A DNA stretch of 64,000 nt, taken from assembly GCF_002836975.1 (NCBI RefSeq), contig NZ_NIJK01000036.1, positions 1-64,000 on the forward strand. Reading direction: 5' to 3'. Below the pieces are notes generated by a model. The model was not told the DNA's origin. It saw only the letters and a list, made by a program, of their open reading frames with translations, and searched no databases. The position numbers were made by a program, and so were the translations under genes. Below, in pieces: positions 1-9,483 of the stretch. Every line of letters begins with the position of its first letter. The stretch's first letter is position 1. The DNA comes from Shewanella indica (GTDB lineage Bacteria; Pseudomonadota; Gammaproteobacteria; Enterobacterales; Shewanellaceae).

Positions 1-3000
1 CATGTCGAATGTAGGTTTGGTCATTTGAATATCCTTTTGGGTGTATATTACTCAAATGACACAGATTTATGAACACTACCCTTAAAATCGTGCGATCAAT
101 ATACGCTACAGCTGTTACGTTCCTTACAATATCGGTTAAGAACTTCAATGGTGTGCCAGTTCCATCAATAGCCTCACCATATTTCTCCATAAACTTAAAC
201 ACCAAGTAGGTATCTGAAGGTTCTGATGAGCAACTGAGTTCCATAATATCCTGATACAGGATTGAAGCTGGAGTACCAGAGAACAAATTGTATTGGATAC
301 TTTTCTTTCTTTCCTTAAATGACAACGACTTAAGAGCTCTTTCAACAAAAGAGTTCATATTAGCAGCAGGACATCCTGAACGATGTGCCAGCTCAATCAT
401 TAAATGATCGATACAAAGTAACGGGATATCATTAGCAACTGAAAGTTGGAAGGTAGAATAAACTGTGTCATCTACCATATCTCTCATTTTCACCAAAAGA
501 TCTGGTGTATCAGCAGGTTTTAAAGCCTCTACCTGAGCACATTCAAGTAGTGTTTTAAGCCCTTGAATCAAATCCAAGCAGTCTCTTTGAATATCTTCAG
601 ATGTAATTCTATACATCCCTTTCTCAGAGACCCCCATAGACATGTAATCATCTCTTAGAATGTCCTCAATCCAAGACTCTAGAGCCCTTTTCGTTTGCTG
701 GCATAAAACTATTTTAAGATTGAGATTAACAATGCTCGTTGCAAGTCCCATGAGAGCTAGATAGACCGCTGTGTATACATCAACAATAACTTTATCAAAC
801 TGCTCTTCACCGCCATTAAACAGTTTCATGTACTGAGTGGACTCACTTGATGAAAGGTGCATTATAGCTCCGCGAACAGGATTTCCCTTGTCGGTAAAAT
901 GACCTCTCATCATCAAAGATACGTTAAGGTTCTGTAAAACCTCATCCCTTCTTTTTTCTTCGGAAGAATATCGCCTCAAAATATTTTCAACGTAAGGAAT
1001 CATTTCTCCTTCGTTAGAAGGAATAGTGAACATCCTAAAAGCATCTGTGCCGTCGTTTCCTTTATGACGTATATCTGCGGCATGCCTATAAGCAGCAACA
1101 TAAGAAGGCAAGCGCTCAAGCATTGTATAAACACCTGAGGTGGTTCCTTCTTGCATCTCATTAAGTGTTTGCCCTAACGGTGATTCAATATCGAGCAATA
1201 ATGGATGAGTGCAATCAACATCACGCACAAGAAGTCTCGTAAACGTTTCAAACCCATCGCTATATGTAACACCATCACAACAATGTAGTGGTATGTATGG
1301 GTTGCTAGTTACCTCTGGACGATTGCGTAAGGAATTGAGATGAATTTGCGTTAGAGCTGTTGCTACTTTATCTGGGCTTTGGGCAAACCAGTCAACCAGA
1401 ACTCTGTCTGCAAGATTAATGTCTACATGGGTCGCAATTTCATTAACCAACGGCACTTTAGATTCATCGTAACTTGAGAAAATGACCTCAGGTATCTCGA
1501 AGACAATGTCACTTAGCTCTTGTTTATTGAGTCCTTTTGCTCTGGACACATGTAACAATAGATGCCATAAATAAGGGTAATTCGGTGAGATTTTAATTGC
1601 AGATCTAGTTGATTCTATTGATAAATCATACTGGTTCAGTCGCTCATATACTTGAGCTTCTCTCAAATGAATTGATGCGGTTTTATCACTAGGTTCCAAG
1701 TGCCTAATTTTGGATAGGAACAAGTCAAATTTCTCACTTTCAAATAGAGCATCAAGATAACACTGGAAAACAGGGGACACCCAAGCTTCGTCAGATAGAA
1801 AAGGAGCCAAATACTTAACTGCGTTTAGAGGCAACCCCAGCTCAATAAATTTTTCGCATAGCCGCAACATTGCATGCGGGTTAACTCGAAGAAATCTCTC
1901 TGCGTCTAACTCAAAAAAGCGCTGCGCCCTCTCGTCCAAAAGCTGCACTGCTTTCTTATTAGCACTTGAGCAAACTGAGGCTCTCAAGTACAAATCAAAG
2001 AAAGAGTTAACATAGTCATCTCCTGTATGAACTGCTCCCCCACGATCCACCCATTTGTTTACCGTATTAACCTTAATATGATCGTTTTGAAGGGCAAAAT
2101 CTAAGCGTGCGAATTGTTCTAAATCTAATGAGTCAGAAACTAATTCAAATTTAGTTTCTGCGCCACTTCCACCATCAGAAAGCTGCTCTATGTATTCTGC
2201 ACACACTGGGCTCATTTTCCGAATCTTATCAAGGTGCAACTTACCCTGCTCAAACAACCGATTGTCAGAAAAATGAGTTAGGCTAAGTAAGTTTATTAGG
2301 GTGGCAATGTGCCTATTATCGTCTGAATCAGCGATACTAATTAATAGTTGATTTACAAGTCTATCTACATCATTTTTCTCACGTTTACTCAGAGATACGT
2401 AGTATTTTTGCTGGTTTTGGGTCGCGAGTAGACAAGCTTCTGTATAAAGCAAAAGTGTTGCTGAGTTACTTGATGGAAAATACTCATGTAAACGTTGAAC
2501 CAATTCAAAGGCCCATACGAAATCTTCAACCCTGACAGCACCACGAACTAAACCTGTCAGTTCCTGCTCGGACAAATCATAAATTTTTGCAGTTCGGTAA
2601 CTATCATTGAGCTCTTCCTTGGATGCTAAACGTTCGTAGAAAACTTCTTTTGTGTATGCTCCACTAACTGGCAAATCAGAGTATCTGTCTCTAGCTAAGC
2701 TTTCAGAAGTTCTAGACTCCAAATCAATTAAAATCGAAGTAACAACTTCTCGAACGCCATCGGGGAGAGTCCCTCGGCCCAGTAGCATTACGAGCTCATT
2801 TTTTGATGGTGATTCCAGAGCATTGGCGAGTTCAACCTTTACTCTCAAAGCTTTCAGTAACAATTGGACATCGGCTTCTAGGGCACTTATTCCGAAGAGA
2901 ACATTCAGCTTTTCATGAGCCTTATCTAAATCTCTATAACAAACATCACGCATGATGCTCTCTGTCACACCCATAAGGTCTCTAGCTTGAACGCTACGAA

Positions 3001-3064
3001 TTATGCTTTCGTATTTGTTACCCGCCACATTATCGCCTAAGCCACTATGCTCTTGATTCACCAT
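1..3064 (-). CDS. Large TPR protein with C-terminal PIN-like region, probable GapS6b-like defence protein (partial)
   Basis: An open frame runs from an ATG at 3062-3064 to the left edge without a stop, giving about 1021 visible residues; the C-terminus is outside the window. The N-terminus carries HSGLGDNVAGNK (residues 6-17), almost identical to the C-terminal motif of the neighbouring small protein. Helical, TPR-like sequence lies around residues 390-510. Around residues 755-900 there is a pattern resembling a PIN nuclease: hydrophobic strand with VDVYTAVYLAL, later QTKRALESW, then STFQLSVANDIPLLCIDH. It starts 12 bases after the small gene stops, so the two are probably cotranscribed. From memory, the pair resembles GAPS6, an anti-phage system carried on GMT islands. 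The DNA is AT-rich compared with the core genome. The frame and pairing are sure; the function is inference. Confidence 0.8.
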   Translation of the reverse strand, partial: MVNQEHSGLGDNVAGNKYESIIRSVQARDLMGVTESIMRDVCYRDLDKAHEKLNVLFGISALEADVQLLLKALRVKVELANALESPSKNELVMLLGRGTLPDGVREVVTSILIDLESRTSESLARDRYSDLPVSGAYTKEVFYERLASKEELNDSYRTAKIYDLSEQELTGLVRGAVRVEDFVWAFELVQRLHEYFPSSNSATLLLYTEACLLATQNQQKYYVSLSKREKNDVDRLVNQLLISIADSDDNRHIATLINLLSLTHFSDNRLFEQGKLHLDKIRKMSPVCAEYIEQLSDGGSGAETKFELVSDSLDLEQFARLDFALQNDHIKVNTVNKWVDRGGAVHTGDDYVNSFFDLYLRASVCSSANKKAVQLLDERAQRFFELDAERFLRVNPHAMLRLCEKFIELGLPLNAVKYLAPFLSDEAWVSPVFQCYLDALFESEKFDLFLSKIRHLEPSDKTASIHLREAQVYERLNQYDLSIESTRSAIKISPNYPYLWHLLLHVSRAKGLNKQELSDIVFEIPEVIFSSYDESKVPLVNEIATHVDINLADRVLVDWFAQSPDKVATALTQIHLNSLRNRPEVTSNPYIPLHCCDGVTYSDGFETFTRLLVRDVDCTHPLLLDIESPLGQTLNEMQEGTTSGVYTMLERLPSYVAAYRHAADIRHKGNDGTDAFRMFTIPSNEGEMIPYVENILRRYSSEEKRRDEVLQNLNVSLMMRGHFTDKGNPVRGAIMHLSSSESTQYMKLFNGGEEQFDKVIVDVYTAVYLALMGLATSIVNLNLKIVLCQQTKRALESWIEDILRDDYMSMGVSEKGMYRITSEDIQRDCLDLIQGLKTLLECAQVEALKPADTPDLLVKMRDMVDDTVYSTFQLSVANDIPLLCIDHLMIELAHRSGCPAANMNSFVERALKSLSFKERKKSIQYNLFSGTPASILYQDIMELSCSSEPSDTYLVFKFMEKYGEAIDGTGTPLKFLTDIVRNVTAVAYIDRTILRVVFINLCHLSNIHPKGYSNDQTYIRH

Positions 3065-3076
3065 CACACAACCTAC

Positions 3077-3409
3077 CTATTTATAGTAAACAGTTTTGTT
3101 TCCTACAACGTTGTCACCTGAACCACTATGATTCTGAGTCACTGAACCAATATTGGTATTTTGATCAGGTTTAATTAGTTTTAAAATCTCTTGTAATTCC
3201 CCTGACTCGCTCAACTTACGCTCAATTACGTGTTCACCATAGTCTTGTAAATCAAGAACGTTTACTTTCTTGGTTAACTTATTCAACACCTCATCATCAA
3301 TAAGCCATCCTTGTAGCTTTTCCTTCAAATATTCTGTCGTTATTGCGACACCATTCTTGAATCCATCGTATAGAACACCCGATAGAACTGTAGAGGTTAA
3401 AAAGTCCAT
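3077..3409 (-). CDS. Small partner protein with HSGxGDNVxGNK tail, probable GapS6a-like
   Basis: 110 residues from the ATG at 3407-3409, chosen because an AGGAG lies five bases upstream; a longer frame to 3487 lacks such a site. The N-terminal 60 residues look helical (MDFLTSTVLSGVLYDGFKNG). The C-terminus ends with QNHSGSGDNVVGNK (residues 92-105) followed by TVYYK. The same glycine/asparagine motif opens the next protein, which suggests that the two proteins assemble through equivalent elements or recognise the same partner. It stands downstream of the GMT mobility operon as cargo. I recall a small GapS6a component paired with a large TPR/PIN component in GAPS6 systems; this identification is from memory and not verified. 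Confidence 0.75.
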   Translation of the reverse strand: MDFLTSTVLSGVLYDGFKNGVAITTEYLKEKLQGWLIDDEVLNKLTKKVNVLDLQDYGEHVIERKLSESGELQEILKLIKPDQNTNIGSVTQNHSGSGDNVVGNKTVYYK

Positions 3410-3537
3410 AACATCTCCTGATAAATAGAACCAGCAATCAATAAAATATTTTTTAATATCATATAGGTAAGAGATGTGGCGGCGCAAGAATTAGCAAGTA
3501 ATAAAGCATGAAGTAATTACCGTTGACACCAAAATGT

Positions 3538-5712
3538 CTAAATTATCCACCCCAGTAGTTCTTTCAGATAGCTATTCCGCTTATGAGAGTGACTAGGTGC
3601 CTCGGTGATGCGCTTCATATCATCGCGACTACCAACGATATGGATTTCACTTTCAGCTCTCGTGATTGCCGTATAGAGCCATGCTCTATCTACTATTCTT
3701 CCGTTTTGTAGAGCGATGATGATGCGTGGAAACTGTGACCCTTGAGCTTTATGTAGGGTGATTGCGTAACCCAACTCCATGCAGTCGAGAACGGATTGTG
3801 TTATCTCGACCTTTTCACCTGTATCTAGCGTCACTTCACCGTAACTATCACCAGAAGGTTTGGCGTTGGTTAGCATACCAAGTGAGCCGTTCTGAATGCC
3901 TTTGTCGTAATGATTCTGCGTAAATAACACCGCATCATTCATGCGAAGGGGCAAAAAGAACTTATCACCATTAATTTCGAACTCAAGGCTAGTGCTATCT
4001 GGGTTAACGGCTTGTTGGGTGAGTTTATTGATTTCTGATACGAGTGCCCTGGTTGGAGCCATGACGCGACTGTTTTCAGGACACTGCTGGTAAAGCTCAC
4101 AACAGACTTTGGCAATGTCTGTTTTACTGGTTTCGTGAAAGTGTATTGCACCTGTGCTCAGTTGTTCAGGTATCACACCTTGATTAATAAGCTTTGAGTA
4201 TTCGGGGATACCCGTTGAACCTTCCTGTCTCTTAACGATGTCTAGCACCGTATTAGCCACCGCTTTTGCTTCAACGATGTCTGCCAGCACCTTGCCGCAG
4301 CCGATGGGTGGAAGTTGGTCGGGGTCGCCAGTGAATATCAATCGCACAGAGGGGTGAATGTGATTCACAAGACGATACATGGTTGGCAAGTCAATCATGC
4401 TTGCCTCATCAATCACCAGTAGGTGATTGGGTTTATCGACACTGGGTTCGATAGGGTCTTGACGCAGCAATTTGGCAATGGTTGAGGTAACAAAACCGAT
4501 GGACTCATGAAGTCTCATTGCAGCGCGACCACTGAGCGCCACGGCGTGTATTTCAAATCCAAGTTGATGATATGCCCTGAGAGCCGTTCTGAGTACCGTT
4601 GTCTTGCCTGTTCCTGCACCGCCCGTAATACAGCTTACCGAATTATCCAGACACGTTGTGACGGCTTCGATTTGTTTAGGAGTTAATTCGTAGGGAAGCT
4701 CCGCAACCGCAGAGCAATACGCAGCATTGGCGCTTTCATCAAACAAGTCATTTCGCTTAATCAGTGTTTTTAAGCGCTTGACAACGACACTTTCCATCAG
4801 AAGTTGGGCCGTTGGATGGTAGGCTCCTGTGTCGGGGTTTAAAATGTACTGAGCTTTATCATGGCCTGATTGGAACGCCTGAGTGACCAGTGCTTTGTCT
4901 TTTAGTAGCTTGTTTAGATAAGGGCGCACATTGGCATGAGTGGTATAGGTGTGACCTTTTTCAATCTCCTTGCGAATCGCCATTTCCAGAGCAGCGCTGA
5001 GCCTTCTTGGGTCATCCTTCGCAACATCGCTCTTAAAATCCGTTAACTTGATAATGTCTTCAATGGCACTGAACGAAAGACCAAAGCCCATCAAAGCATA
5101 AGGATTATCCTTGATAACATCGATGGAGGCTTCACCGTGATGCTTGAGCAGCCGTTGCTGCACACTGGCAGGGATGTTGTACTCGCTCATCCAGTTGCAA
5201 TGAGCCAGATTTTTATATTTGGCGTACCCCTTAAAGAGCGTTTCCACTGAATCGTCACTCAAAATCGATGTCAGACGCTTTCTGGACTCTGGGGTGTCAT
5301 TTCTCAGTGTGGCATGGAAGTCTTTACCCAAGAGCTGCCAGAGCGCTCTAGCTTTGCTTTCGCCAATACCCTTGAAGTCACTTTCTCTGGCGATAAAGCG
5401 TATCAGTTGCTCACCTGTTTCGGGTAAAGTGCATTCAATATGCTTGGGTGATTCATAAGTGTGCTGCTGCATTACATAATCACCCATCTCCATATTTTCT
5501 ATCTGGCGAGCACCTTTGACTGACCAATGCTGACCCAGCGTTGGAAGTACAGGGATGCTATCGGGGTCGGCTTTGATGGTGACGTAATACTTCCCACTAT
5601 TGGTTTTGTAAGAGTCTTTCGCCAGCGGTACACCGCTGAATATCACCATCTTGGTCGAGTGATAAGGGATACTGGTGACACGCATTTGGTCTTCATGCAA
5701 AGCGGTATTCAT
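3538..5712 (-). CDS. RecD-like AAA/SF1 DNA helicase of the GMT island
   Basis: 724 residues. SF1B helicase motifs are complete: Walker A GGAGTGKTT near residue 366, Walker B LLVIDEAS near 435, TGDPDQLPPIG, the late motif TLHKAQGSQFP near 650 and LYTAITRAE. Upstream, SDFKGIGESKARALW resembles the helix-hairpin-helix region of RecD2-type helicases. Such enzymes unwind DNA 5' to 3'. Its start codon overlaps the stop of the preceding gene (ATGA at 5709-5712), so it is translationally coupled to the mobility genes and probably serves DNA processing during movement or maintenance of the element. It corresponds in position to the helicase gene after VPA1267 in the Vibrio island, from memory. Confidence 0.9.
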   Translation of the reverse strand: MNTALHEDQMRVTSIPYHSTKMVIFSGVPLAKDSYKTNSGKYYVTIKADPDSIPVLPTLGQHWSVKGARQIENMEMGDYVMQQHTYESPKHIECTLPETGEQLIRFIARESDFKGIGESKARALWQLLGKDFHATLRNDTPESRKRLTSILSDDSVETLFKGYAKYKNLAHCNWMSEYNIPASVQQRLLKHHGEASIDVIKDNPYALMGFGLSFSAIEDIIKLTDFKSDVAKDDPRRLSAALEMAIRKEIEKGHTYTTHANVRPYLNKLLKDKALVTQAFQSGHDKAQYILNPDTGAYHPTAQLLMESVVVKRLKTLIKRNDLFDESANAAYCSAVAELPYELTPKQIEAVTTCLDNSVSCITGGAGTGKTTVLRTALRAYHQLGFEIHAVALSGRAAMRLHESIGFVTSTIAKLLRQDPIEPSVDKPNHLLVIDEASMIDLPTMYRLVNHIHPSVRLIFTGDPDQLPPIGCGKVLADIVEAKAVANTVLDIVKRQEGSTGIPEYSKLINQGVIPEQLSTGAIHFHETSKTDIAKVCCELYQQCPENSRVMAPTRALVSEINKLTQQAVNPDSTSLEFEINGDKFFLPLRMNDAVLFTQNHYDKGIQNGSLGMLTNAKPSGDSYGEVTLDTGEKVEITQSVLDCMELGYAITLHKAQGSQFPRIIIALQNGRIVDRAWLYTAITRAESEIHIVGSRDDMKRITEAPSHSHKRNSYLKELLGWII

Positions 5713-6146
5713 CGTGGCATCAACCCCATTTCGGATAAGGTTTCAGATAGCTCACCAAAGCGCTCAAGTCGCTTTTCAAGCTCCTTGACCTTGGCTTTCA
5801 ACTCGATGTTTTCAGCCTCTAATGAAGACACCCGCTTTGAATCGAGAAGCATTCGATTTGCTGTGTTGTCGTAGAGCTTGGGCTTATCCGCATTCTTCTT
5901 GGCAGCGTCCGTAAGAGGTGGCAGAACACCTCTCTCACGTAACTCACCCTCTAGGGCTTTAAGTGCTTTTTTGAGGGCTGGATTTTGGTTTAACGCCGAT
6001 TTTCCACAACCAATCCCCTTTGCCACTTCAATACGATTAAGCTGACCTCTAAACACGATTTGTTTGAAGTCATGGTCAGTCTGTGTGGCCTTCCAGACCT
6101 CAAATGCTTCAAGGTTTTGCTGCGCTTTCTGCTGCCCACTTGCCAT
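5709..6146 (-). CDS. VPA1267-like accessory protein of the GMT island
   Basis: 145 residues. The N-terminal half contains a possible helix-turn-helix (IEVAKGIGCGKSALNQNPAL). The C-terminal half is a heptad-rich coiled coil (residues about 105-140, SLEAENIELKAKVKELEKRL). The start overlaps the gmtX stop as TAATG at 6144-6148 and the stop overlaps the helicase start. The combination suggests a DNA-binding, self-associating accessory factor. Assignment to the VPA1267 family rests on remembered gene order and size in the Vibrio parahaemolyticus island. The biochemical role is unknown to me. Confidence 0.8.
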   Translation of the reverse strand: MASGQQKAQQNLEAFEVWKATQTDHDFKQIVFRGQLNRIEVAKGIGCGKSALNQNPALKKALKALEGELRERGVLPPLTDAAKKNADKPKLYDNTANRMLLDSKRVSSLEAENIELKAKVKELEKRLERFGELSETLSEMGLMPR

Positions 6147-6823
6147 TAGTCATCAACCTCACCCAATAGTTTGCGAAGCCCTGTGATAAAGCCTCGCGGG
6201 AATATCTCGACATTGAGTTCAGTGTCTTTCACCTGTCCCGCCTGAGTGGTTTGCCAGCCGTTCTTTTCCATACATTCATTGGATACGGCATACGCTAAGG
6301 CTCTTTTCTCCGATTCAATGAGTACGCCTGATAGGGATGGCAGCACTTCCACGTTTGGTTCTGTGGTGGTGTCAAACTGCCGCACAGGGCGTTTGTCGAT
6401 GGTGATATTGGCGTGTTGCTTGAGCAGATTAACCTCTTTGCGGTAACGGTTACGCTCGGCAATGATTTGACCAAACAAGGCGCGAACCGCAGGGTCTGGG
6501 ATACGCTCTAACAGTTTATTATCCGCAGGGATGGATTTAGACCTTGAGGTGTTGGATAACGGTTTTTTGGTACTGGTATTGTACTTTGCCGCCCATGCTT
6601 CGATGAGCGTTCGGTAGTGCTTGTTACGGGTAGCACGCAAAGCCTCATACGCCAATCCGCCATTTTCAGCAGACACTCGACCAATTTGGGTAATGGAGAA
6701 GTCGCGCTGACCTGATTCCGCATAGGCTTTCAGTGTGTCGTTGAGCTTATCGAGGTTTTGCTGAGTGCGAGGCACTTTGCCTTCTTTTAAGTCAGCCAGA
6801 ATGACATCAATATCCAATTCCAT
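6146..6823 (-). CDS. gmtX: Gamma-mobile-trio protein GmtX
   Basis: 225 residues, the third member of the mobility trio by position. The N-terminal part (about residues 40-80, FSITQIGRVSAENGG) reads like a small helical DNA-binding domain. Residues 110-145 form a charged helix (AERNRYRKEVNLLKQH). No catalytic motif is visible. It is locked into the operon by TAATG overlaps on both sides (6821-6825 with gmtZ, 6144-6148 with the next gene). The name follows the order GmtY-GmtZ-GmtX known from GMT islands. Its role there is not known to me beyond being required as part of the conserved trio. Confidence 0.75.
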   Translation of the reverse strand: MELDIDVILADLKEGKVPRTQQNLDKLNDTLKAYAESGQRDFSITQIGRVSAENGGLAYEALRATRNKHYRTLIEAWAAKYNTSTKKPLSNTSRSKSIPADNKLLERIPDPAVRALFGQIIAERNRYRKEVNLLKQHANITIDKRPVRQFDTTTEPNVEVLPSLSGVLIESEKRALAYAVSNECMEKNGWQTTQAGQVKDTELNVEIFPRGFITGLRKLLGEVDD

Positions 6824-9483
6824 TAGTCCTCCAATAAGTTCGGCAGTGCTATGCCATCTAGGTTAATGGCTTTATCAGTCAGAGCATGAATACCCTCAGA
6901 GAACAGCTTGTTATCGATCAGGTATTCACCCGCTTCGATGTAGCTCGCCACCTTGCGGTAGCCTTCAAGTTTGTCGTCAGGGTCGGCGATTTTTGCCATC
7001 TGGCGCAGCATGGCATTGGCGGCGATAAGCTGTTGTTTGTCGTCCATTTCCATGAAAATCGGCTCAAAGCCTTTTTTCATCAGCACACGGCTTAGTTGCA
7101 TTGAACGCTTTTGAATTGCAGGGGTTTTACGCAGTTCGTCCTGCAAATCAGGGTAGAACTCCGCGTCATCACAAAGCAGCGATAGGTGCAGTAACTCTGA
7201 GTCGGTTTCGATAAATTTCAAGGCATGGCTGACATCTTGCTCAGAGCCAACCGCAATCAGTTTATCTTTGGTATCATCCTCATGTCTGGCTTCTTCGACG
7301 CAAATGATTTTGTTGATAAGCTCAAAGCACGCTATCCAATCTTTGGCGTATTCATCGGCTTCGACTTGCTGTTTTTCATAGCGGCGCTGTAGTGCTTGCA
7401 GTTCATCATGCTTGATGAACGGCTTACCTTGCTCTTCACAAAAGAACTGTTCATCTTTGAGGGCTTCCAGTTCACCCTCAATTTCCACAGAGAGATTAGC
7501 CGCTTGATGCGCCTTGTAACTCAGTTGATTGAAGTGGGCATTAAGCGCAGGAAGATATCGAGCCTCGGTAATAAACCAGCGGCAGCGGATACAGTTTTCA
7601 GCGCCGTGGGGTACGCTGCCGTAGATACGGCTGGCAGCAAATTTTGCATCATTAAGCAACCCACCACCGTTCCAACAACCACCAAGGGTACTCACTTCAT
7701 CTGATTTGACGGTGTTACCTCCGACCAAGCACAACCCACAGGAGCGTTCTTCCCAGCCAATCGGATTGCGATTAACCAGTGCCGCCTGAATGCTATCATC
7801 ACTGTGATACACCATCTTGCATTGGATTTGCTCCATCGAGGCATCTTTAAGGAAGTTACGCACCGATTGTTTGGATTTCGCATCCAACTCACCATGTGCT
7901 TCATCCATCTTCTCTGCCATCACGGACGGGGTGATTTTGTTGTAGTAGATGGTCATCAACAGGCGCGTATGACCCGCCAATAGTTTAGAAATCACAGGCA
8001 GTGGCAATTGCGTGTCCATCGTATAAGCGGTGATGAGCGAGACACGTAAACTGTGCAGGGGAAAGAGTGTGGCAACCTTATCCCGTTTTGGCGTACCCTC
8101 TGGGTAGTCCACAACCAGTTTTAACCGTTCGCCGTTATCTAGGGTATTACCACGTTCTGCGAGTTGGTTTTCAAATGTAAGTAGGAGTTGATACCAGAAA
8201 GCATCTGTCGCTGTGTACGAAATTGGCTTGTGCTTGTCCTCACCTTTTGCTGATGCATCGCGAAACAGAAATGCAATTTCCCCCATGCTTTCTAGTTGCT
8301 TTTCAGATTTTTTCTTACGAGTGTGCTTTGGTAGCAGGGTTGTGCAGTCGGTGGGCTTTGCTATCGGATTGTATTTTTCTTGCCAGTTACGCAGTTTTTC
8401 CAGCCAGTAAAGCACTTCCTCGTTTTGCCACGGGATGATGTAACCACGCTCCAGTTCGTCTTTGTTCTGGTCGGCAGTCTTGTTGGTGTTGATGTATAGA
8501 CCTGTTGAATACAGCCCTGTCATTGTGTCGTGAATGCGGCGGAAGATGCCTTTCCCGAACGGGCGCTTCTCGCTGCCAAGGGCAAAGTCATGTTTGGTGT
8601 TGAGCGCCCATTGACCTTGCTCATAGCGCCATGTATCAGCCTCACCGCTGTCTAGCATACGCACCTGATAGGTACGCAGTGGTAGGTGGAGCTTCATGAA
8701 AATCACCATCGCTTTGACGGGCGACCAGAGTTGATGAACGGTGATTTTATTACCTTTGCGAGTCACTTCTTTGCTGCGCCACACACAGTCAGGGTCGGAC
8801 TTATTAATCAGCTCAGGTTCGACTTCAAACCAGTCACCACCTTGAGTTTGTCCTTGCCCTGTCTGCTGCTGCGCCCAAGTCCAGTGCTTGAAATGGCGGT
8901 AGTGATAAGCTGGAAGCAAGGATTCATCATCCTTAAGATTTTTCTCAATGACGGTCAGCTCAGTTTTATCTGGTAACGGGCAAAGGATTTGACGCAAGTC
9001 CTGAATGTAGCTATATGGCAAGGGATTGCGAACGGTTTCAGTCGCACTAGCTTGTTTTTTGATTTTGCTGAGAGGGTTTTGAACTAGTGGGATTAGCTTT
9101 CCATGGTCATCTTTCTCAGAGAACACCTTCTCAATAACAAAGTCGATGAAGTCACAAGGAATATTCACGCTCGATGAAATTTCAGCCGCATCTGTAAGTC
9201 GACCTTTTGCTAGTTTCTCCAACTCTTCACTGGAGCATTGATGTCCTTTATAGCCCTTAAAAAACAAAGACATGTTATCAATAGCATAGGGTGCACATTC
9301 AGCAATATAAGACTCAAAGAAGCGGCTTAACGCCTTCTGCTTGTGAGCAACGCCAGATGTTTGTGTCGCCATCCACTCTGCTGCCAATGCCTGCCACTGC
9401 TCCCACTCAGCACCAAGTGTGGTCAACATCCATGAGAAGGTTAAATCCGATGAACGTCCGTCATATCTTCTTTTTTTCGCCAT
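6823..9483 (-). CDS. gmtZ: Gamma-mobile-trio integrase GmtZ (VPA1269 family)
   Basis: 886 residues, a typical size for the VPA1269 family. Around residues 475-515 there is a tyrosine-recombinase end: LHSLRVSLITAYT (HxxR) followed by LLAGHTRLLMTIYYNKI with the candidate nucleophilic tyrosine. A cysteine-rich stretch near residues 585-640 (CGLCLVGG, later GGCWNGGG and CIRCRWF) looks like a zinc-binding module, followed by a long helical C-terminus. It begins one base inside the gmtY stop (TAATG, 9481-9485). Together with GmtY it makes a paired-recombinase module, which is the hallmark of GMT elements. Only the recombinase chemistry is read from the sequence; the family name is from memory. Confidence 0.85.
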   Translation of the reverse strand: MAKKRRYDGRSSDLTFSWMLTTLGAEWEQWQALAAEWMATQTSGVAHKQKALSRFFESYIAECAPYAIDNMSLFFKGYKGHQCSSEELEKLAKGRLTDAAEISSSVNIPCDFIDFVIEKVFSEKDDHGKLIPLVQNPLSKIKKQASATETVRNPLPYSYIQDLRQILCPLPDKTELTVIEKNLKDDESLLPAYHYRHFKHWTWAQQQTGQGQTQGGDWFEVEPELINKSDPDCVWRSKEVTRKGNKITVHQLWSPVKAMVIFMKLHLPLRTYQVRMLDSGEADTWRYEQGQWALNTKHDFALGSEKRPFGKGIFRRIHDTMTGLYSTGLYINTNKTADQNKDELERGYIIPWQNEEVLYWLEKLRNWQEKYNPIAKPTDCTTLLPKHTRKKKSEKQLESMGEIAFLFRDASAKGEDKHKPISYTATDAFWYQLLLTFENQLAERGNTLDNGERLKLVVDYPEGTPKRDKVATLFPLHSLRVSLITAYTMDTQLPLPVISKLLAGHTRLLMTIYYNKITPSVMAEKMDEAHGELDAKSKQSVRNFLKDASMEQIQCKMVYHSDDSIQAALVNRNPIGWEERSCGLCLVGGNTVKSDEVSTLGGCWNGGGLLNDAKFAASRIYGSVPHGAENCIRCRWFITEARYLPALNAHFNQLSYKAHQAANLSVEIEGELEALKDEQFFCEEQGKPFIKHDELQALQRRYEKQQVEADEYAKDWIACFELINKIICVEEARHEDDTKDKLIAVGSEQDVSHALKFIETDSELLHLSLLCDDAEFYPDLQDELRKTPAIQKRSMQLSRVLMKKGFEPIFMEMDDKQQLIAANAMLRQMAKIADPDDKLEGYRKVASYIEAGEYLIDNKLFSEGIHALTDKAINLDGIALPNLLED

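Noticed and set aside
145..348. Short minus-strand frame of 67 codons
   Set aside because: It lies in another frame inside the large TPR gene, which is open from 3064 to the window edge.
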